Origin: an uncultured Litoreibacter sp.
GTDB taxonomy: Bacteria > Pseudomonadota > Alphaproteobacteria > Rhodobacterales > Rhodobacteraceae
Assembly (NCBI GenBank): GCA_947501685.1
Contig: CANMWQ010000002.1
Location: 62,001-126,000, forward strand
DNA: 64,000 nt
Reading direction: 5' to 3'
The position numbers were made by a program, and so were the translations under genes. Below, piece after piece: positions 17,759 to 26,427 of this stretch. The notes below the pieces were generated by a model. That model saw only the letters and a program-made list of their open reading frames with translations, was not told the origin of the DNA and ran no database searches. The first letter of the stretch is position 1; each line of letters opens with the position of its first letter.

Positions 17759-19192
17759 CTACTCGGCGGCAACCACGGCTTCAGCTTTGATCTGTTCAAT
17801 AATAGCATCTGCCGCTTCGCGCCCATCACGGATCGCCCAAACAACAAGGCTGGCACCGCGTTGGATGTCACCGCAGGCATAAACCCCGGGCAGATTGGTC
17901 TCATGCGTATGGAAGTCCGCTTTGACGGTACCCCAACGGGTCACCGCCAGTTCGGGGACGTCCCACAAGGCGACAAGGTCCTCGGGCTCGAAACCGAGCG
18001 CCTTGATGACCAGATCGGAGCCTTCGACATAATCAGCGCCTTCGATAATCTCAGGGCTTTGGCGGCCCGTCGCATCTGGTTGGCCAAGACGCATCTTGCT
18101 GACCTTGACGCCGGACACGGCATCCCCCTCGAACCCAGCAGGAGCCGAGAGCCAAACGAACTCAACGCCCTCTTCTTCTGCGTTCTGAACTTCCCGCTGC
18201 GATCCCGGCATGTTGGCCTTGTCGCGGCGATAGAGGCATTTCACCGACTCAGCACCCTGACGGATCGCGGTTCGGACACAGTCCATCGCAGTGTCGCCAC
18301 CGCCAATAACGACAACGCGCTTGCCCTCGGCATTCAACTCGCCGGAATCGAACTCGGGCACAGCATCACCGAAGCTCTTGCGGTTGGAGGCCGTCAGGAA
18401 ATCAATGGCCCGCACGATACCTTTGGCATCCCCTCCCGGCGCTGGCAGGTCACGGGACTTGTACACACCGGTGGCGATCAGAATAGCGTCATGCTTTTCG
18501 CGCAGCTCCGCGAAAGAAATGTCTTCCCCCACATTGCAATTCAGCTGCATAGCAACCCCGCCCTGTTCAAGCTGGTCGATGCGCTTCATCACAACGTCTT
18601 TTTCCAGTTTGAAGCCGGGAATGCCGTAGGTCAGCAAACCGCCAGCGCGATCATAGCGGTCATAAACGGTGACCTGCACGCCAGCACGGCACAGCCGATC
18701 CGCGGCCGCCAAGCCGCCGGGGCCAGCGCCAATGATGCCAACGCTCTCGGAGCGTTCAAACGCCGGGGAGGCAGGCTTCACCCACCCATTTTCCCAAGCC
18801 GTGTCGGTGATGTATTTCTCGACAGAGCCGATGGTCACTGTCCCATGGCCTGATTGCTCGATCACACAATTGCCTTCGCACAAGCGATCCTGCGGGCAGA
18901 TACGCCCACAGATTTCCGGGAATGTATTCGTCGCTTGGCTGACCTCATAGGCCTCTTGCAGACGCCCCTGCGCCGTGAGCCGCAGCCAATCAGGGATGTT
19001 GTTGTGCAATGGACAATGAGACTGACAATAGGGCACACCGCATTGGCTACACCGGCTCGATTGCTCCTCCGCCTTCGCCTCGGCATATTCAGCGTAGATC
19101 TCCTGAAAATCTTCTTTCCGAAGATTCGGAGGGCGTTTCTCGGGCATGTCACGCTCTACGGACACAAATTTCAGCATCGGCTCTTTTGCCAT
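17759..19192 (-). CDS. gltD: Glutamate synthase (NADPH), small subunit
   Basis: A protein of 477 aa with GGGAG 6 bp before the ATG. The N-terminus carries the cysteine-rich Fe-S domain (CSQCGVPYCQSHCPLHNNIP, CGRICPQDRLCEGNC). An FAD dinucleotide fold follows (VGIIGAGPGGLAAADRLCRA) and then an NADPH fold (VVVIGGGDTAMDCVRTAIRQ); near the end is VYACGDIQRGASLVVWAIRD. It takes electrons from NADPH and passes them to GltB for glutamate formation in the cytoplasm. It is first of the gltD-gltB unit. The 213 bp upstream, shared with uppP, contain a 10-bp direct repeat at 19225-19234 and 19371-19380. Confidence 0.96.
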   Translation of the reverse strand: MAKEPMLKFVSVERDMPEKRPPNLRKEDFQEIYAEYAEAKAEEQSSRCSQCGVPYCQSHCPLHNNIPDWLRLTAQGRLQEAYEVSQATNTFPEICGRICPQDRLCEGNCVIEQSGHGTVTIGSVEKYITDTAWENGWVKPASPAFERSESVGIIGAGPGGLAAADRLCRAGVQVTVYDRYDRAGGLLTYGIPGFKLEKDVVMKRIDQLEQGGVAMQLNCNVGEDISFAELREKHDAILIATGVYKSRDLPAPGGDAKGIVRAIDFLTASNRKSFGDAVPEFDSGELNAEGKRVVVIGGGDTAMDCVRTAIRQGAESVKCLYRRDKANMPGSQREVQNAEEEGVEFVWLSAPAGFEGDAVSGVKVSKMRLGQPDATGRQSPEIIEGADYVEGSDLVIKALGFEPEDLVALWDVPELAVTRWGTVKADFHTHETNLPGVYACGDIQRGASLVVWAIRDGREAADAIIEQIKAEAVVAAE

Positions 19193-19405
19193 TGATCTCT
19201 CCCACGTCGAAGGCTTCCTCTTACGGGTGCGCCCTAACGAATAAAAGTCAGTTCGACTGACCTATATGACGATTCCGTGAGCTGCCAACCCCAAATTCTG
19301 GATCACAGCCTCCCATTTTAGGGCCGATACGGAATCAAATCTGCTCTTTGCTTTTGATTCCAAATGTTTAGGGTGCGCCCGACCGCAAAAGGACCCTTAC
19401 GCGAA
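19193..19405. promoter_or_regulatory. Divergent gltD / uppP control region with short repeats
   Basis: This holds the promoters of both genes. Seen directly: GGGTGCGCCC at 19225-19234 repeated exactly at 19371-19380, a small palindrome GTCAG-TTCGA-CTGAC at 19247-19261, and GATTCCGT at 19271-19278 with its inverse ACGGAATC at 19329-19336. None matches a regulator site that I can name with confidence. Confidence 0.35.
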
Positions 19406-20209
19406 ATGTCGCTATTTCATCTCATACTCGTCGCCATGATACAGGGGATCACGGAATTCCTGCCAGTCAGCTCGTCTGGACATCTGATTCTGCTGCCCGC
19501 GTTAACCGGCATGGATGACCAAGGACAGATGATCGACATTGCCGTTCACGTCGGAACCCTGTTCGCCGTCATGCTATATTTTCATCAAGACGTCCGCGTT
19601 GCCGCATCCGGTGTCCCGCGCCTGATGCGCGGCAAGGTCGATACGCAGGGCGCGTGGCTTGCGATGCTTCTTATCATTGCAACCATCCCGGTTCTGCTGC
19701 TCGGTGGTTTTCTGAAGCTCACTGGCTTCGACGCATATCTGCGCTCTGTGGCACTGATCGGATGGACCATGCTGATTTTTGGGCTTGTCCTGTACTGGGC
19801 GGACCAGAAAGGCACGGTTGAGCGCAAGGCCCCGCAATGGTCGATGAAGCATGCTTTCATTATGGGGCTATGGCAGGCGCTTGCACTGATACCCGGAACG
19901 TCGAGATCGGGCGCAACGATTTCCGGCGCACGAGCGTTGGGCTACGCTCGGGAGGACGCAGCCAAGCTTGCGATGCTGATGTCCATTCCAACAATTCTAG
20001 CGTCGGGCTTGGTTCTGGGTGTTGAAGTTGTCGGAGACACCAACGCGGCACTGGCCAAAGACGCGGCGGTTGCGGCGCTTTTGTCCTTCTTTGCGGCCCT
20101 CTTGGCACTGATCTTGATGATGCGTCTGCTGAAATCGGTGAGCTTCACCCCGTATGTCATCTATCGAATTGTGCTCGGGATTGTTCTGCTGATCTACGCC
20201 TACAGCTAA
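19406..20209 (+). CDS. uppP: Undecaprenyl-diphosphatase
   Basis: A protein of 267 aa, the standard length of UppP/BacA. It removes a phosphate from undecaprenyl diphosphate so that the lipid carrier for peptidoglycan and polysaccharide repeats can be reused. Both family motifs are present: QGITEFLPVSSSGHLILLPA at the N-terminus, and ALIPGTSRSGATISGAR at about residue 165. There are seven to eight membrane helices. An in-frame start at 19364 would add 14 polar residues with no ribosome site and is not preferred. The stop overlaps the convergent epimerase gene by 4 bp. It could support both polysaccharide loci in the window. Confidence 0.95.
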   Translation: MSLFHLILVAMIQGITEFLPVSSSGHLILLPALTGMDDQGQMIDIAVHVGTLFAVMLYFHQDVRVAASGVPRLMRGKVDTQGAWLAMLLIIATIPVLLLGGFLKLTGFDAYLRSVALIGWTMLIFGLVLYWADQKGTVERKAPQWSMKHAFIMGLWQALALIPGTSRSGATISGARALGYAREDAAKLAMLMSIPTILASGLVLGVEVVGDTNAALAKDAAVAALLSFFAALLALILMMRLLKSVSFTPYVIYRIVLGIVLLIYAYS

Positions 20210-21183
20210 TCTGCGCGCAGGTTCTTTGCCGATTCTTTGATCGCGTCATACTGGCCGGAAGGCCGGAATCGCCACAGGTAGGATTCCAACACGCCGTCCA
20301 TCGCCGTTGCTTCAACACCGAGGTCAGCCAGACCTTTGGCGTCGGCTCCGACCACAGTGTCAGATTTGAGGCTGATCACCTGATCTTTTGTCACGGGCCC
20401 TTTCACAAGGCCGCCCGTCAGCAGGCTCAGCAGGTCAAAAGAAGACCCCATGATCCCCGCCACGAAGAACGGCACATTCAGCACAATCCGGCGGCGGCGA
20501 ATGACGGCAAGCATTTCGTTCATCAACTCGCGGAAGGTTCTGACCTCAGGGCCCCCCAGCTCGAACACACCGGGCGCGCCATCAATACCGGCCAGTGCCG
20601 CTTGCGCGACGTCATCCACATAGACCGGCTGAAACTTCGCATCCGCACCGATCACTGGCAAAACTGGTCCAAGCCGCGACATCGCCGCAAACCGGTTGAA
20701 GAACGCATCTTCCGGCCCAAACACGACGGAGGGCCGCAGGATTGTTGCAGTAGGGAAATGCTCAAGCACACCCGCCTCACCTCGCCCTTTCGAGCGTGCA
20801 TAGAACGTCTGCGCGTCAACATCGGCGCCTATCGCCGAAAGATGCACCATGCGCTCAACACCAAGCTCAGAGGCAATCTTCGCAATGCGGGTCGCGCCCT
20901 CATCCTGAACGGCGTCAAAATTATTGCGGCCACGCTTATCGAAAGTGCCGACGCAGTTCACCACGGCATCCGCACCCTCCATGACGGACCGAACCGACGC
21001 ATCGTCACGGATGTTGCAAAACACCGGCTCAACTTGGCCGACAGTGCCGTAAGGCTTAACGAAAATCGCTTCATTCGGGCGGCGCACGGCGACACGGACA
21101 CGCCAGCCCGCCTTGGCAAGACGGCGCACAATATAGCGTCCTACAAAACCTGATCCGCCATAGACGGTTGCGAGCTTGGACAT
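20206..21183 (-). CDS. NAD(P)-binding epimerase-like protein (complex I NDUFA9 family)
   Basis: A protein of 325 aa with an extended-type Rossmann fold: TVYGGSGFVGRYIVRRLAKA at the N-terminus, DAVVNCVGTFDKRGRNNF, and the active-site-like YARSKGRGE at about residue 130. The later part (VLPVIGADAKFQPVYVDDVA, FELGGPEVRTFRELM) is characteristic of the NDUFA9-like atypical short-chain dehydrogenases common in alphaproteobacteria, linked to complex I assembly or quinone metabolism. The exact reaction is unknown. GAGG lies 9 bp before the ATG. It is convergent with uppP, overlapping 4 bp, and divergent from the tRNA gene. Confidence 0.85.
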   Translation of the reverse strand: MSKLATVYGGSGFVGRYIVRRLAKAGWRVRVAVRRPNEAIFVKPYGTVGQVEPVFCNIRDDASVRSVMEGADAVVNCVGTFDKRGRNNFDAVQDEGATRIAKIASELGVERMVHLSAIGADVDAQTFYARSKGRGEAGVLEHFPTATILRPSVVFGPEDAFFNRFAAMSRLGPVLPVIGADAKFQPVYVDDVAQAALAGIDGAPGVFELGGPEVRTFRELMNEMLAVIRRRRIVLNVPFFVAGIMGSSFDLLSLLTGGLVKGPVTKDQVISLKSDTVVGADAKGLADLGVEATAMDGVLESYLWRFRPSGQYDAIKESAKNLRAD

Positions 21184-21279
21184 GGGAGGTGACCTCTTCG
21201 AAATGGCTTGACCGAGCTTTACCGGGACCGCTCAGGCCAGACAAGTTTCAATTCAATTCCAACCGATCCCCGAATCCCG

Positions 21280-21308
21280 TTGACAGAGCCCAGAACCCTG
21301 CTTAATCA
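21280..21308 (+). promoter_or_regulatory. Likely sigma-70 promoter of tRNA-Leu
   Basis: A perfect TTGACA at 21280-21285 is followed after 17 bp by TAATCA at 21303-21308 (3 of 6 matches to TATAAT). The tRNA begins at 21326, a suitable distance for a short 5-prime leader. Confidence 0.5.
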
Positions 21309-21325
21309 GCGCTGACACGACACCT

Positions 21326-21411
21326 GCCCAGGTGGCGGAATGGTAGACGCGCTAGCTTCAGGTGCTAGTACTGGCAACGGTGTGGAGGTTCGAGTCCTCT
21401 CCTGGGCACCA
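21326..21411 (+). tRNA. tRNA-Leu (anticodon CAG)
   Basis: An 86-nt gene. The acceptor stem GCCCAGG pairs with CCTGGGC at 21401-21407, followed by an encoded CCA at 21409-21411. The anticodon stem CTAGC/GCTAG flanks the loop TTCAGGT with anticodon CAG, reading CUG leucine codons. A long class II variable arm (TACTGGCAACGGTGT) and the T-arm GGAGG-TTCGAGT-CCTCT fit tRNA-Leu. The AT-richer region starts right behind its 3-prime end, which makes it a plausible old integration site. Confidence 0.96.
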
Positions 21412-21964
21412 ATTCTTCAAAACCACAATTTAGAGCAGCGATTTGGAAAAATCGTAGGCAAGTTGGTCGACCTTTCCAACCTCCTGCCCAACTTCGCGGG
21501 ATCCCGTGCTATTGCAATATTTTCTAAAATTGTTTGCTTCCGTCCCAAGTATAGAAGTTACAATCTGCTGAGGGTTTTGAGACGCTAGGCATCAGCTTTA
21601 ATTTCAGCTGACACAGACGTCCAAGCCAACGCTCAAACTAGTTTGCAGCCTTTCGATGCGGTCGATATTCCGACACAAAGCGCTTCACCAGCTCTCCCAC
21701 TCACAACACGTCTATAGGCAAGAAGATATCCAACTCGAATCCAAATATCTTTACAAACGCTACATCATTCTAAGAGTCCCTTGGCGAATTTCGTTATAAT
21801 CCGGGATTCACCCTTTTGGGTAAAGCCCATGGTTTTTCACTCAATGCCGCAGTTCTTTGGAAGAGAATGTGATATTGTCCTCTACCTCTGTCTTGTGCAG
21901 CAAATTTCCATATTTGAGCTACTGCCTTCTGTGCTCTCAAGGTCTGACATCACACTTACGACAG
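21412..21964. other. 553-bp AT-rich gap after tRNA-Leu, possible gene remnants
   Basis: No intact gene is supported here. GC is visibly lower than in the housekeeping region. On the minus strand around 21620-21700 one frame reads VGELVKRFVSEYRPHRKAAN, then a stop, then FERWLGRLCQLKLK, vaguely like the N-terminal core-binding part of a tyrosine recombinase. There are stops on both sides, so if real it is a vestige. A plus-strand frame at 21781-21996 has no ribosome site and no recognisable product. No copy of the tRNA 3-prime end was seen further on. Confidence 0.35.
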
Positions 21965-22675
21965 CTAGCCTTGGCATGCCTCAATGTATGTCTTGAAGGC
22001 ACCCCAGACTGCAGCGCTAGATTGTTGTTTTGCTGGGTGGACAAGTACGAAGTCAAATTCATTACTTTCTTTGGCCGTAAGTTGGCCGGCCACTTGGACA
22101 GCGTAATCAGCAATTGTCATCCGTGCAGGTTTGGCGGCAATGTTGTATTGTGCAGATTCAATAGCCAAACCGCCGCTTGTTTTGGCCACAGAGCCATCAA
22201 GCATGGTGCCCCGAGACATGTAGACTTGGTTTCCGGTTGTTTGAACGATCTGATCATAATCGACTTTAGATGCGTCAATCTGGGTACTAAACAGGTCAAG
22301 GGAAGACAGATTGCGACGGCTTACATGAAAGTAGTTTCCAAAATAGAGGAATTGAGCATTACACTCGGCGCCTCGAATTATCAAACCTGAGCCCTCATCC
22401 ACATACTGAGCAACATCGCGTAAGGCTTCGAAAGCTTCAGGAATAGAAGCAGAGCTTTCTGTTGGTGTTGGGGTAGATTGACTTTCCAACAAGGCTGATA
22501 CTGCGCTGAAACATGACACCTGCGCCACCGGATTGTCACTCATAGACTGACAGTTTTCCATCAAGTCCGTCAATTTATAGGTCTTTCCCTCTACATCAAC
22601 CAATACTTCAGCGTTGACGCTTGAGGACAAAACCCCCAACGACATCACCAAGCCACCTATTAACATTTTCATCAT
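21965..22675 (-). CDS. Secreted protein of unknown function
   Basis: A protein of 236 aa. The ATG at 22675 has GGAG 5 bp upstream and starts a signal peptide (MMKMLIGGLVMSLGVLSSSVNA, cleavage before EVLVD). The mature protein starts with VDVEGKTYKLTDLMENCQSM, has a Ser/Thr/Pro linker near residue 70, and then a mixed alpha/beta part with few charged clusters and two further Cys. I do not recognise a family. Base composition is AT-rich compared with the surroundings (23 G/C of 60 in the 60 bases from 22321). A longer frame to 22762 would run through a hairpin and is rejected. It is probably exported to the periplasm and may have been acquired. Confidence 0.65.
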   Translation of the reverse strand: MMKMLIGGLVMSLGVLSSSVNAEVLVDVEGKTYKLTDLMENCQSMSDNPVAQVSCFSAVSALLESQSTPTPTESSASIPEAFEALRDVAQYVDEGSGLIIRGAECNAQFLYFGNYFHVSRRNLSSLDLFSTQIDASKVDYDQIVQTTGNQVYMSRGTMLDGSVAKTSGGLAIESAQYNIAAKPARMTIADYAVQVAGQLTAKESNEFDFVLVHPAKQQSSAAVWGAFKTYIEACQG

Positions 22676-22753
22676 CTTTACTCCGAGCAATTTTGCTGCA
22701 TTCCGACAGCGAGCTACGTAACTATGTAGTTGACTGAACTGTCTACTGATCGA

Positions 22754-22782
22754 CCGAGGCAAACCAAATCAGTTTGCCTCGG
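22754..22782. terminator. Perfect 11-bp hairpin behind the ammonium transporter
   Basis: CCGAGGCAAAC at 22754-22764 and GTTTGCCTCGG at 22772-22782 pair perfectly around a 7-nt loop. It lies 18 bp beyond the amt stop on the minus strand and upstream of the secreted gene. No clear U-run follows on either strand, so it may act as a terminator of modest strength or protect the amt mRNA end. Confidence 0.6.
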
Positions 22783-22800
22783 TAAGGAACGTCATAGACG

Positions 22801-24102
22801 TCAGGAACCATGTTCAGTGGCGACCACCAGGCTGCTTTGATCGAGCCCAACATTTTCGTTTTCTGATGTCACACGCAAACCGATGGACTTGTGAAGCAAG
22901 TACCAGACAAAGCCGGTTGTGGATGCGACATAGGCAATGACGATCACGATAGATGCCAATTGGCCAAAGATTGTCGCGTCAGAGTTCGTGAATGCCACAG
23001 CAATAGTGCCCCAAACACCGCAGAAAAGGTGAACTGGAATTGCACCGACAACGTCATCAATCCTCAAGTCTTCAAGAAGCTGGATCGCGAAGAACAGGAT
23101 AAAGCCTGCGCCAATACCGATGGCAAATGCCATCAACGGTGTCGGAAACAGAGGTTCTGCCGTAATCGCAACCAGGCCACCGAGCGCCCCATTCAGCATA
23201 AAGGAGAGGTCAAAGCGATTTTCCTTAAAGAAGGAGATAAATGCGGCTGAGATGACTCCGCCTGCAGCGGCCAAGTTTGTATTGAGGAAGATGCGTGCCA
23301 CGTTAGCTGCGTCTGCATCGGACGAAAAGCTCAGGTACGACCCAGCGTTAAACCCATACCAGCCCATCCACAGGATAAGAGTACCGATCGTAGCCAACGG
23401 CAGGGACGCGCTACCAAGAGTGACGGCCTTGCCGCCAACAAAACGGCCTTTCCGCGCCCCGACGATGATAGCGCCAAGCAGCGCTGCAGTGCCACCGACG
23501 ACGTGAATAACGGTGCTGCCTGCGAGGTCTTTGAAACCAAATTCCGAAGCAAGGAATCCACCGCCCCAGGTCCAGGAAGCTTGGATAGGATAGATAACTG
23601 CTGTGAAGATAGCGGTGAAAATGAAGAATGGAGCAAGCTTCATACGTTCCGCGACTGTCCCGGATACGATTGAAGCAATCGCCACACAGAACATTGACTG
23701 GAAGAAGATATCGGCAGCATCAGCATGCCCGCGACCTGTGAATTCGCTTCCGAAGCCCACAACATCCGTAACTTCAATGATGCCATCGTATCCCAGGACA
23801 CCGGGCATAATCCAAGCTCCGTTCGGGAACATCATGCCATATCCTGAAAGGATAAAAGCCGTGGATGCGATCGCGAAGAGGCCAATATTCTTTGCACATT
23901 GTGCGACAACGCTTTTCTTCTGGACATAGCCCACTTCGACCATCGTGAAGCCCGCTGTCATCCACATGACAAGAACGCCACAGAAGACGACAAACAGAGT
24001 ATTCATAACAAAGGGTGAAACGCCGGCTGACGCCTGCTGTGCAGCTGCGGGTCCGGCGACGATGCCGGCCAACAGCGCAATTCCTAGTGCTCGTTTAATC
24101 AT
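22801..24102 (-). CDS. amt: Ammonium transporter (Amt family)
   Basis: A protein of 433 aa with a cleavable signal (ALLAGIVAGPAAAQ) and eleven predicted membrane helices. It conducts NH3/NH4+ across the inner membrane. The twin pore histidines are visible in STVIHVVGGTAALLGAI and AIPVHLFCGVWGTIAV, and the family signature around DLAGSTVIHVVGG is intact. No glnK lies next to it; AmtB normally pairs with this PII protein. The C-terminal tail (LRVTSENENVGLDQSSLVVA) differs from classic AmtB ends. A palindrome resembling an NtrC site lies about 110 bp upstream. Confidence 0.93.
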   Translation of the reverse strand: MIKRALGIALLAGIVAGPAAAQQASAGVSPFVMNTLFVVFCGVLVMWMTAGFTMVEVGYVQKKSVVAQCAKNIGLFAIASTAFILSGYGMMFPNGAWIMPGVLGYDGIIEVTDVVGFGSEFTGRGHADAADIFFQSMFCVAIASIVSGTVAERMKLAPFFIFTAIFTAVIYPIQASWTWGGGFLASEFGFKDLAGSTVIHVVGGTAALLGAIIVGARKGRFVGGKAVTLGSASLPLATIGTLILWMGWYGFNAGSYLSFSSDADAANVARIFLNTNLAAAGGVISAAFISFFKENRFDLSFMLNGALGGLVAITAEPLFPTPLMAFAIGIGAGFILFFAIQLLEDLRIDDVVGAIPVHLFCGVWGTIAVAFTNSDATIFGQLASIVIVIAYVASTTGFVWYLLHKSIGLRVTSENENVGLDQSSLVVATEHGS

Positions 24103-24208
24103 GATCCTACCTTACTATTCAAAGTTTCGAGGCGTTGATCGATGAAATTTTGGGCAGATTTATGTCTAGTGTGCGATAATATTAAGCTCTCAATGAAGCG
24201 ACTTGGCG

Positions 24209-24223
24209 GCACAGTCATTGTGC
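24209..24223. promoter_or_regulatory. GCACA-N5-TGTGC palindrome upstream of amt, possible NtrC site
   Basis: A perfect inverted repeat GCACA/TGTGC spaced by 5 bp, 107-121 bp upstream of the amt start. NtrC sites have the form GCAC(C)-N5-(G)GTGC, so the outer bases and spacing agree. I could not find a matching sigma-54 -24/-12 element between it and the gene, which weakens the case. Confidence 0.35.
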
Positions 24224-24373
24224 AGACCTAGATAAACCACGAGTCACTCCTTTAATGGAAACAAAGCATCTTCTGCAGAAAACCAAATTAAATCAGACTA
24301 ATGCCATCTTCAGGCCATTTTTTGCCTACCTAAAGTGCTCCAACAAATGTGCAATTAACGATGGAATTAGGTA

Positions 24374-26305
24374 ATGGGAAACCCCCTAGAAATTGAAGAA
24401 GACTTTGATGATGCCGCCATAGACGAATTGGAGCCTGGGCATACACTCATGCAAGGACAATTCACAATTGACGCGTTCCTGAACGCGGGTGGATTTGGCA
24501 TTACTTACCTCGCGCGAAATTCTTTGGGCAGAAAAGTTGTCATTAAAGAATGTTTCCCAGGATCATTCTGCCGCAGAAGTGCAACATCTGTTCGAGCCCG
24601 CAGCCGTTCGCACACCAATGAGCTTTCGTCCATTGTGCGTAAATTTGTGGCCGAGGCTCACAGCCTAGCCAAAGTAAATCACCCCAATATCGTGGGTGTG
24701 CATCAAGTGTTTGAAGAAAACAAAACCGCCTACATGGCGCTTGATTTTGTTGAGGGTCACGACCTTCTAGCTCTTATCGAGGGACAAGGGAAACTACCTG
24801 AGCCCGCGCAAATCGAGACGATTCTAAGCAAAATGTTGGGCGCTGTCAGCGCTATCCACGAACAAGACATGCTTCATCGAGATATCTCACCAGACAATAT
24901 TTTGCTAAAATCGGATTTGGAACCTGTCCTGATCGATTTTGGCGCTGCTCGACAAGATGCTGGTAGCGAGAACCGTATTTTGTCAGAATTACGTGTGATC
25001 AAAGACGGCTATAGTCCACAGGAGTTTTACGTTTCTGGTGCGGATCAGGGCCCGTCCAGCGATCTCTATGCCTTGGCCGCGACATTCTACCATGTGATCA
25101 CAGGCGAGATTCCAGTAAACTCGCAATCTCGCCTAGCCGCTGTTGCCGCTGGTGATGGTGACCCCTACTTACCCGTCGTAGGTCGTATGCCAGCATACTC
25201 GGAACAGTTTCTGCGTGGAATTGATAGGGCTTTGGCAATACTACCAAATGACCGTTTCAGTTCGGCACAACAGTGGCTTGAACTACTTAGCGGGCACGGT
25301 AACGCCGATGACGCAGCAACTCACGCCAAATCTAAAGAAACATTGGCGAATGCATCTGCGCCCCTTCCAAAGACTTCAAAAATGTCCAGAGCACGCATTT
25401 TGGGCGCTATCGGGCTAGCAATTCCGATCATAGGCGGTGTGGCCGTTCTACAAATGAGCGGCGATGGTCCATCAGTTGAGGAAACAACCGTAGCATTGGC
25501 TGATAGCAACTCATCTGTGACTGCGGTCGCTACCGGTACAATCCCAGCCATTGCTCCAGGAGCATCCGACCCAATTGCCTCGGATATTGCGCCCTCAAAC
25601 ACCGGTGCGGCGCAGGTTGCTGACACTGTGGCTCCAGCCTTGGCCAACGATCTTTCTCTTACCCTAGGGTTGCCAGAAGCTGACGATGCGCTGGCATCAG
25701 CTGGTGTTAGTACGTTGCAAGAAACAACAGACTTGGAACCCGTGCGTGCCTCTTTGGTGGCGGACACAAATGATACACCAATAGAGGCGATCATGGAGAG
25801 CTTTGACTTGCCTCAGGTCGTGTCAGCATGGTCGGTCGATCTAACCGGAAGCCTTCCTGCTCCAGCAGAAACGATCTATGAAATAAACGGCCTCCCAGTG
25901 GACAGTGGCGCAGAGATCGATACCGTTCTGCATCAGATGATGCAGGCCCCCGAAGGCGGCACGATGACGTTATCCGTATTGGTTGGCGAGTCCAAAAATG
26001 CGGCCGTCACTGAATCAATCAATGTTCCAGTGGTGCACAAGACGTCTTTTTCCAACGGCACAACTTTCGAAACACGCATGGTCGACGATGCTTGGGCCAC
26101 GATTGTGACAAATGCACCTGATGGGAGCAGATTTGAGGTTGATGACATCTTGGTGGGCGATGCGAATAAGGGTGAGTTCTTTGACAAACGGACCTCACTA
26201 CCCGACGCCTTGGTTCATGCAAACGCTCAAAATCTTGATTGGTTAACCCTCGGCGTTCGCCGCCAGGGCATTATGTCACCAATCAGCATGCCAGTCCCGC
26301 GCTGA
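24374..26305 (+). CDS. Membrane-anchored Ser/Thr protein kinase with PDZ-like C-terminus
   Basis: A protein of 643 aa. Residues about 25-305 form a Hanks-type kinase: Gly-rich loop NAGGFGITYLA (38-48), Lys58 in VVIKE, Glu94, catalytic Asp170 in HRDISPDNILL, and metal Asp188 in DFGAA, so it should be active. A linker leads to one membrane helix at about 342-361. The outer part is Ala/Ser/Thr-rich, then at about 490-560 has a PDZ-like segment (YEINGLPVDSGAEIDTVLHQ) repeated weakly near the end. It would phosphorylate cytoplasmic targets in response to a periplasmic signal. It stands alone, is AT-rich (26 G/C of 60 in the 60 bases from 24961), and is divergent from amt. Confidence 0.88.
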   Translation: MGNPLEIEEDFDDAAIDELEPGHTLMQGQFTIDAFLNAGGFGITYLARNSLGRKVVIKECFPGSFCRRSATSVRARSRSHTNELSSIVRKFVAEAHSLAKVNHPNIVGVHQVFEENKTAYMALDFVEGHDLLALIEGQGKLPEPAQIETILSKMLGAVSAIHEQDMLHRDISPDNILLKSDLEPVLIDFGAARQDAGSENRILSELRVIKDGYSPQEFYVSGADQGPSSDLYALAATFYHVITGEIPVNSQSRLAAVAAGDGDPYLPVVGRMPAYSEQFLRGIDRALAILPNDRFSSAQQWLELLSGHGNADDAATHAKSKETLANASAPLPKTSKMSRARILGAIGLAIPIIGGVAVLQMSGDGPSVEETTVALADSNSSVTAVATGTIPAIAPGASDPIASDIAPSNTGAAQVADTVAPALANDLSLTLGLPEADDALASAGVSTLQETTDLEPVRASLVADTNDTPIEAIMESFDLPQVVSAWSVDLTGSLPAPAETIYEINGLPVDSGAEIDTVLHQMMQAPEGGTMTLSVLVGESKNAAVTESINVPVVHKTSFSNGTTFETRMVDDAWATIVTNAPDGSRFEVDDILVGDANKGEFFDKRTSLPDALVHANAQNLDWLTLGVRRQGIMSPISMPVPR

Positions 26306-26427
26306 CTATTCATTCCACACGCAAGCAAAGCTAAGTTTGAGATTTTGGCCAAGGCAAAAACCTTCCCCCAAAATTGGAAATTTACATCAGCGCCCCAAAG
26401 CAGATACCGTGCGGCGGGAGGATTCAA

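Noticed and set aside
21781-21996. Plus-strand open frame of 71 codons in the gap after tRNA-Leu
   Set aside because: No ribosome site, no recognisable product, and it overlaps the end of the secreted gene on the other strand.
22676-22762. Longer start for the AT-rich secreted protein
   Set aside because: It would read through the 11-bp hairpin and bury the signal peptide; the ATG at 22675 has a good ribosome site.
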